Positions 58,701 to 64,000 of a stretch of 64,000 nt of DNA are shown piece after piece; the first letter of the stretch is position 1; each line of letters starts with the position of its first letter. The notes beneath the pieces were generated by a model that ran no database searches, was not told where the DNA came from, and saw nothing but the letters and a program-made list of their open reading frames with translations. The DNA lies in assembly GCF_910592395.1 (NCBI RefSeq), contig NC_088316.1:2046001-2110000 (forward strand). Direction: 5' to 3'. Made by a program: the position numbers and the translations under genes. The DNA comes from Lineus longissimus (lineage: Eukaryota > Nemertea > Pilidiophora > Heteronemertea > Lineidae).

Positions 58701-61700
58701 GGTATGTACACGTGCAAGTAAAGTTTGCCTTAGATTAGAAATCCAGACAAAATATGAGCACCTACTAATATCTCAATCGAAAAACAACTCGTGGTCTGAG
58801 GGCTTCATTCAACTTGAAAAATGGAAAGTTCTACACCTCAGCTCTCGAGTTTATACAATTCAGCGAGTACCAGTTTTTGTTTCCGAATTTTAAACTAACA
58901 ACTGTTCAATTTCACACAATGTTAGCTGTAGTGTACACTCCTCCCGTGCTTTAATCCCACATGAATCAATCAGGGCTGAAATTTCAGAGACAAGATCACC
59001 TGAGGGCATCTTTAAATGATTTTGCTGCAGATTAGCTGACCCAACTCCTCTCAAACTCGTCCGATTATCTCAAAATTTCTGTGGTCAACCACCACTCAAA
59101 TTGTCACCAGTTACTCCCCAGATCGTTCAGAATATCATATCCAGATTTCAGATTCAGAGCCCCACATGTAAATTAATGGGATGTGATTGAATATTGCCAA
59201 ATTAAGTGGAAAATGACTTATAAATCTAATGGTGGTCTTGTCTCAGTCACTTAACTGTTTCAGTAATAGCCGCATGTGATGAAAACTTGGGTGGCAGATG
59301 GCTAAGTCAAAACTTAACACAAAATCCAATTGTCTGTGGCCATTTCAATTAACATTTCTGCAGACAAATCGATTTTGGAAATCATGACCTTTCAACCCTG
59401 ACCATTCCTTGTAAATTGTGCCCCTGTTCGTTATTAACCCATTAACTCTCTCCTCTTGCAGCGCAAAATAATCGGCGGTTAAGTTTTGGTAGTATACCAT
59501 GTAGGTTTGCTGTTGTTGTGTCTTTGAGATACAGTCTTCTGCTTTCTGTTACATGTTGTCTTTTTGTCCCTTCGAATCTAACCCACTGCAGGCTTAACCC
59601 TTTTGCTGCACAACCCAAAATGTCTTTTTCTTCAGCATGTCAGAGTCAAGATTAGCTTAATAGCAGTTAATGCCAACTTATGGCTATCAGTCTAAAAGCA
59701 CATCTGACAACATCTCCAGTCAGCGTACCATTACACATTGGATATTTTAGTTGGAAAAGTAGGGCCAAGTCCGTAATGCCTCAGTGGCCATTTAGGTCGC
59801 CAATCGGCGTACATCAGCAGTAAAAGGGTTGAAAGAATCCAACTGATAGGTCAACAGTATCATGAAATCAATCTGGAGCTGTCGTAACTTTCTCGTTGAT
59901 GCCTAGCTCGGACTGTGCAGCATCATACTGCGTCTCATCATGGTGTCAGCACCTTTGCACTAGCTAATATACTATGCACAGCAAGGCCCCCCCTCCACCG
60001 CGAATCAAGATGCCCTCGCCTTCAAGCACTGCAGTTGCTGTACATTCTGAGTTGGGCAGTACAGGCATAGCAGTTGATTTTCATTTCTCACTAAATGTTG
60101 TGGGCCGTTTTGGAAGCCAACGGGAAGCATTCTCATCTAGCTTGAGCTAAAGCTTGCAGTGGGTTTAAGATGGTATTTCTCAATTTTGATTTCCTTGCCT
60201 TTTCTCCTATGGATAGAATAGAAAGTTCACCAAGAAATATTGTCACATAGTCTGCATGCTTTATAACCTTCCCAATGCACCTGCCAGATTCACAAAAGGT
60301 CTATTTAAAAGTATCTATGCTTTAAGGAACTGTACACAGTGCCTCCTGTTCCCATATTTTCATACCAGATTCACAAAAGTTACCACATAACCCTATAAAG
60401 CCTCGATAATCAAAAGGACTCTGAACTTGAAATTAGAGAATGCATGTTCCATTTAACCCAGGAAAAAGTCAAACAATTGTACAATTGGTACAATAAGAAA
60501 ATGTTGCTCGAAACCTTTTAAAAAAATGGTCATGTCAATAGTTTGGACAATTCTTTGAAACGATTTGTTCATGATTTTTACTCCTAAAATGTCAGCATGC
60601 TGTTTTTGTTGAGATCATGCACCATGTGTTTTGAAACTTGTTTAATGTTGTAATGATTTTGGCCACAGGTGCTGGTAGGACAGGGCAGCACTTTAAGAGA
60701 TTGTAGCCTCTGCGTCTATTATCATTAGGGTGAGGGGATAACTAATCAGAGAGAATGTGTGGAAGGGTGATTTATCCCCATTAAAAGACATGTAATGTTG
60801 TATTGCTGTCAAATTTCTTTGAAATTGATCAGAATCTGTGCTTTCATTCGGTTTTGGAATGTATTTCACGTGTGCGTTAAAACCTCTCTAACGACTCCCT
60901 CTTCTATCTGGACACCTCTCTATTAAGGACAGCATTTGTAAGTCTTGAGGGTGTCCTTGATAATGAGGTTCCACTGTGTATTGAATGACAGTAAGAATTT
61001 TGAGGGAAGTTGTATCAGAAAGTAGTTGAGTAACTGAAAACCAAAAAAGTATTTCGCATTATGTTAAAAGAAGACCTGGAATATCTGTAAAACATGTCTG
61101 ACTATTGGGAAAAGATAATTGCTGAAAAAAGTCTGTACTGATTATTAGGCTGGTGTGGTCGTTATTTTCAGCTTACAACATTTCTAAGGTTGTTGTTGAA
61201 GAATTTGAAATATCCAGGTGGTCGACCCACCGGTTGTATCTCACATTCGACTAAATTAGAAACAACTGTGTCTGCTCAATTAGGCGTGTTAGCAATGTGG
61301 CCATTAACTTATTACCGCGGTTAAAAAACAACACAAAAAAGACAGAATGCGGCCCAGAGGTCTGTCAAAGACTACGCACCAAGTTTGGTGGCGATCTGCC
61401 CATCATTTAAGAGAAAATCACAAACAAAAATTTCTTGACTTAGGCTCGCTTTTCTCATTATGAGTTACCCCCAATTCCTGTCAATTATTTGCATAAAAAC
61501 ATCAAAAAATTAGTGGTGTGTTCATCCAATTTTGATGTGGGAATGTTTTGGAATATTACGTTGAGGCATACTGGTGGACACCTGTGGTATTGCCTTGTTC
61601 TGCTATCTGCCCAGAAATCTGGGGGAAAGATGTGCCAAGAAATCATTCCGTCTCCCTCGTGGTCTGCTGGCGGTGTTTCTTTCATTTCGAACATATTTTG

Positions 61701-63015
61701 TCAGTTTATACACGTGTATTTCACCTCAAAACACATTTCAGTAGAATTCAAGGTATTTGGGATTAACCTGTTGGTAACTGGGACTCTTCTGAGATAATAT
61801 AGGCTAGAGACCTCACCCCAGCTCACATGATGAAGGTTTAAGTCCACCACAAGTGGTATAAGGATATTTAATCAGTCGTTAAAAAATCTTATCCCGACTA
61901 ATGATGTTGACTGGTCCATTTTAAAACACCCCAGGTGTTTGCATTTTGTGATTGGTTCCCCGTCTTAGAAATAGAAACCAATTGACTCTGAAATATCTGC
62001 ACTGAGATCCCAACCCTGGATGATCGAGGGATGTTTTGTATTGATGGATATATTGATTGGAATCAATTAGTATGGCGAGACATACACAGCTGTCAATCAA
62101 ATACAACAGGTGTCACGTCCTATCCAAGTTTGATTCACACATTGCTATACTCAATATTTTATGTGCGGTGTTTTTCCGATGTAAAATCTGTTCTGGTGAT
62201 GACTGTAAACAAGATTTGATTTTTGTAACATATGCAGATGAAGCACTTTTCGAACATCTTTGGCCAGATCTTTTAAAAGCGACTTGGGGAAGAATGTGTC
62301 AGACTTCAAGGTTCCTTCTTGTTGCAGGTACAAGAGTGAATACGGACACCTTCACGCGTCCAAAGAAAAATAAAGATATACGACGAGCGTCTGATTTTAG
62401 TGACTATGCTCTAGCCTCTCCGGTAGAAAATAATGATGTCAGTCCGGCGTCGTCTTCGTCCTCCAATCACGGTGAGCGGCACGATCGGAGGCAGTCGGAG
62501 TGTTTGCAGCCGCCGCAGAACAAGAAGACGCTAGATGTGCATGCCTTGGCCAAGATGCAGGAGGAGAGTAAGTTGAAGGGGACATTCAAAATTTTAGTTT
62601 TTGCCCCAAAGTTGGGTGGCCCTGTAGAAACCCTTTACAAATTCTAGAGCAAGGTAGGATGGGTCTTCCAAGGTGGGGTGGTGAGCCGCCAAGGTAGGTG
62701 GACTGCCCTGACAAACGGCCTTGTGGAGAACACGGCCTGAGTCCTAATTAGGACTCGCTTTTAGAGCAGGGTGATAACTATGTATGGACACCAACTTGTT
62801 CCTTCCTGATGCATATTAATCGAGTTATGGCCATTAAATGGTGGACTTAATCTGGTAACTGTATAAAAACTGCGTTATGCTATATCTCAACTTTGTGTCG
62901 CTTTGTAGTGACCTAAAAATGCCCCTAAGAAAAATCTATATTGACTAATTGGATTGGTCTCTCCTGGTTTCAGGTTTACGGCAAAGTTTCTCACCTATGA
63001 CGTCGCCCAGACGAT
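46794..63015 (+). CDS. SLAIN: SLAIN motif-containing protein (SLAIN1/2 homologue), six exons, 3' end outside the window
   Basis: Exons are 46794-47155, 57933-58093, 58540-58701, 59462-59500, 62328-62567 and 62974-63015, all with AG/GT borders and compatible phases, giving 335 codons before the window runs out. The N-terminal heptads VQKLQDLVRKLERQNEIL (residues 14-31) match the human SLAIN2 start (VRKLQELVKKLEKQNEQL, recalled). Exons 1-2 join as EENW-LYQSPKALTPKQKS, matching ESWLYSSPKKKLTPMQKS. Exons 5-6 join as [21 protein letters not shown], matching [21 protein letters not shown]. SLAIN proteins ride growing microtubule plus ends by binding EB proteins and recruit ch-TOG (CKAP5) to speed growth. 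ACCAATGG gives the start; an in-frame ATG at 46734 would add 20 residues that the family lacks. Exon 3 carries seven AAT codons (poly-Asn). Confidence 0.9.
47207..47401. repeat. 20-bp satellite, nearly ten perfect copies
   Basis: The unit TATCTCTGTAGATATCGTTG repeats head to tail without a mismatch across the array, starting about 50 nt after the SLAIN exon 1 donor. Identical copies indicate recent expansion. It opens long artificial frames on the - strand (TISTEIQRYLQRY-type). Confidence 0.95.
48520..48672. repeat. Cluster of G/C-tract palindromes
   Basis: GGGGGAGCTCCCCC (from 48522), GGGGGGACACCCCCC (from 48593) and GGGGGGAAGCTCCCCCC (from 48647) each end in a CCAAACCCCCC- or CGAACCCCCC-type stretch. 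Three related hairpins in 150 bp look like a degraded dispersed element. Confidence 0.7.
50153..50460. repeat. 31-bp minisatellite, about ten copies
   Basis: The unit begins TGGGGAAGAGCACTAAGG and ends CCCTGGTCCCAT, with point changes between copies. Open frames of ~90 codons on the - strand here follow from the repeat and are not genes. Confidence 0.9.
55118..55276 (+). mobile_element. MITE family A, best full-length copy (159 bp)
   Basis: Terminal inverted repeats CAGTGGAACCTCC and GGAGGTTCTACTG are flanked by TA on both sides (55116-55117 and 55277-55278). The body is built from alternating copies of GGACACCTCTCTATTAAGGA and related strings. The ends and target resemble pogo/Tigger elements; the element is non-autonomous. 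Confidence 0.85.
55553..55836. repeat. Minisatellite based on GGTGACCCA, with a longer higher-order period
   Basis: Short units (GGTGACCCAACC, GGTGACCCAGTC) are arranged in a recurring order with CGGCCC, AATCAGGTTTTT and CTATTCCT tails, giving a higher-order period of roughly 80-90 bp. Confidence 0.85.
59083..59250 (+). repeat. Dispersed repeat D, copy 2
   Basis: GGTCAACCACCACTCAAATT, CACCAGTTACTC, AATATCATATCC and GGTGGTCTTGTCTCA match 27179-27345 in order. It lies in SLAIN intron 3. Confidence 0.65.
59462..59500 (+). CDS. SLAIN 39-nt cassette exon
   Basis: A pyrimidine-rich acceptor (CTCTCCTCTTGCAG) and a donor GTAGGT bound 39 nt that keep the frame whether used or skipped (phase 1 both sides). 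Included, it inserts AQNNRRLSFGSIP; skipped, exon 3 joins exon 5 cleanly as GLGTRV. RRLS is a basophilic kinase consensus, and GSIP in a basic context resembles the degenerate EB-binding motifs of SLAIN2. Confidence 0.65.
59501..62327 (+). other. SLAIN intron 4
   Basis: This 2.8-kb intron contains a MITE family A copy (60875-60976) and otherwise single-copy-looking AT-rich DNA. An open frame running into exon 5 from 62057 is intronic, as the acceptor at 62325-62327 and phase show. Confidence 0.65.
60875..60976 (+). mobile_element. MITE family A copy, internally deleted
   Basis: The degraded left end AAAACCTCTCTAACG, body GGACACCTCTCTATTAAGGA and right end GAGGTTCCACTG match the family, but the central GGTCCCAAAT block is missing. 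Confidence 0.7.
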
Positions 63016-63216
63016 GTAAGTAGACTATCTGTACTCCATATTACACAACTTCACTTGTGATTCATTCCATGGGCTCGAAACTAAGCTAGTATTCAGGACA
63101 TAACTTTTTCTGCAGTCCTGAATGTATTGTTGTATTGTGTAACTTCAAAGAGTTGTCACAGATTTACCATCAACTGAATGAGGCAGATTGTGTTTTTTGT
63201 TAAAATGGGTAAATGA

Positions 63217-63508
63217 ATTAAGCATCAAAGGCCAGGCAGAGACCTTCGGTCAGCTGATGACAACAGACTGGAAGTTCCAAGGGCCCGGAGCAAATATGGA
63301 GAGCGTTGCTTCTCTTTCTCCGCTGCTGTTCTGTGGAATGCGCTCCCTTTTGAGGTCAGGCAAGCAAGGAGCCTTGCATCATTTCAGACGATGCTAAAGA
63401 CTCATCTTTTTCGACAATGTTATTAATATTGTAAAAGCGCCTTTGAACGGATAATAATCTGAAAAGGGCGCTTAAATTTAAATATGGTATATACATACAT
63501 ACATACAT
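63217..63508 (+). mobile_element. 3' end of a non-LTR (LINE) retrotransposon
   Basis: One frame reads KYGERCFSFSAAVLWNALP and then RSLASFQTMLKTHLF before a TAA at 63424-63426. This is the typical C-terminus of CR1/L2-like reverse-transcriptase proteins (pattern YG.R.FS..A..LWN.LP, then F...LKT.LF). A short 3'UTR with AAGGGCGCTT follows and ends in an ATAC microsatellite (to ~63508), as such elements often do. The upstream part of the element is missing, as is normal for 5'-truncated copies. Confidence 0.85.
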
Positions 63509-64000
63509 CAATTGGTTTTAACATTTGCCAATTGCTTTACTGAACAAAGAAGTGAGATTGAACCAGAGAATACATTTTGAACTATTCTAATTGTTTTCCC
63601 ATATTCTAAATTGTGTTTAGGGTTGGTGGAAAAATGCCTAGTTGTTAAAAATTCTGTTTACAGTTCTAGAGAATGCTTATTTTTGAGCCCAGGCCCAACC
63701 GGTGGTGGTTTAAGTCCTATCAAGCTGCCTCACATTCATTTGTTCTCATATGCCGAGTAATTAGGAGAACAATATGCAATTTTACAGAATTGCACCAGAA
63801 AAAAACTCACAACTTTTTTGAACAAATCTACACTTATTCTTGCTTGTTATCGGGTAATAAGACCTCAGAATAAGTAAAATTCTGTGTGAAACTGCTTTCT
63901 TTTGGCTGCAAAATATTAGACGTAATTGTCATATTGCATCTATGCTTTTGTCATAACAAACACATGCCTCTGACTACCAGTAATCCGTGTAGACCCAACA
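63509..64000 (+). other. SLAIN intron 6, cut by the window end
   Basis: No exon is visible in this stretch. The next SLAIN exon, which must begin in phase 1, lies beyond the window. Confidence 0.5.

Noticed and set aside
62057-62327. Upstream extension of the frame into SLAIN exon 5
   Set aside because: A strong acceptor at 62325-62327 and phase agreement with exons 3 and 4 show this part is intron.

Overview
The window is animal nuclear DNA. Its genes are split by GT-AG introns, the coding exons are short and widely spaced, and the rest is AT-rich sequence carrying MITEs, tRNA-derived SINEs, a LINE fragment, minisatellites and poly(C/G) runs. The gene set (PRMT9, OBI1/RNF219, an SLC7 transporter, a SLAIN protein) and the repeat types fit an invertebrate, probably marine, with vertebrate-like gene structures. 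I cannot name the phylum from sequence alone.

Layout. (1) 1-1.4 kb: last coding exon and 3'UTR of a PRMT9 arginine methyltransferase gene, + strand. (2) 1.4-6.2 kb: intergenic, with a ~142-bp tandem repeat interrupted by a tRNA-derived SINE. (3) 6.2-14.7 kb: complete six-exon OBI1 (RNF219) RING ubiquitin ligase gene, - strand, 797 codons. (4) 14.8-31.0 kb: about 16 kb with no gene I can support, holding repeats, clusters of CRE-type palindromes and a perfect 39-nt palindrome. (5) 31.0-36.6 kb: complete SLC7-family amino-acid transporter gene, - strand, 548 codons, with two interchangeable 45-nt exons only 36 nt apart. (6) 36.6-40 kb: intergenic. (7) 40.0-45.4 kb: two-exon gene for a 667-residue charged coiled-coil protein that I do not recognise, + strand. 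(8) 46.7 kb to the window end: 5' part of a SLAIN1/2-type microtubule plus-end gene, + strand, six exons seen, including a 39-nt in-frame cassette; the 3' end lies outside the window.

The genes do not form a pathway. PRMT9 is an arginine methyltransferase known from splicing-factor modification, OBI1 ubiquitinates the origin recognition complex, the SLC7 protein is a membrane transporter, and SLAIN proteins link EB proteins to ch-TOG at microtubule ends. OBI1 and SLAIN1 are also neighbours on human chromosome 13q (from memory), so their closeness here may be an old bilaterian linkage.

All exon joins were made by hand from splice-site motifs, reading phase and recalled family sequences; no alignment or transcript data were available. 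The phases of all four multi-exon models close exactly, which is the strongest internal support.
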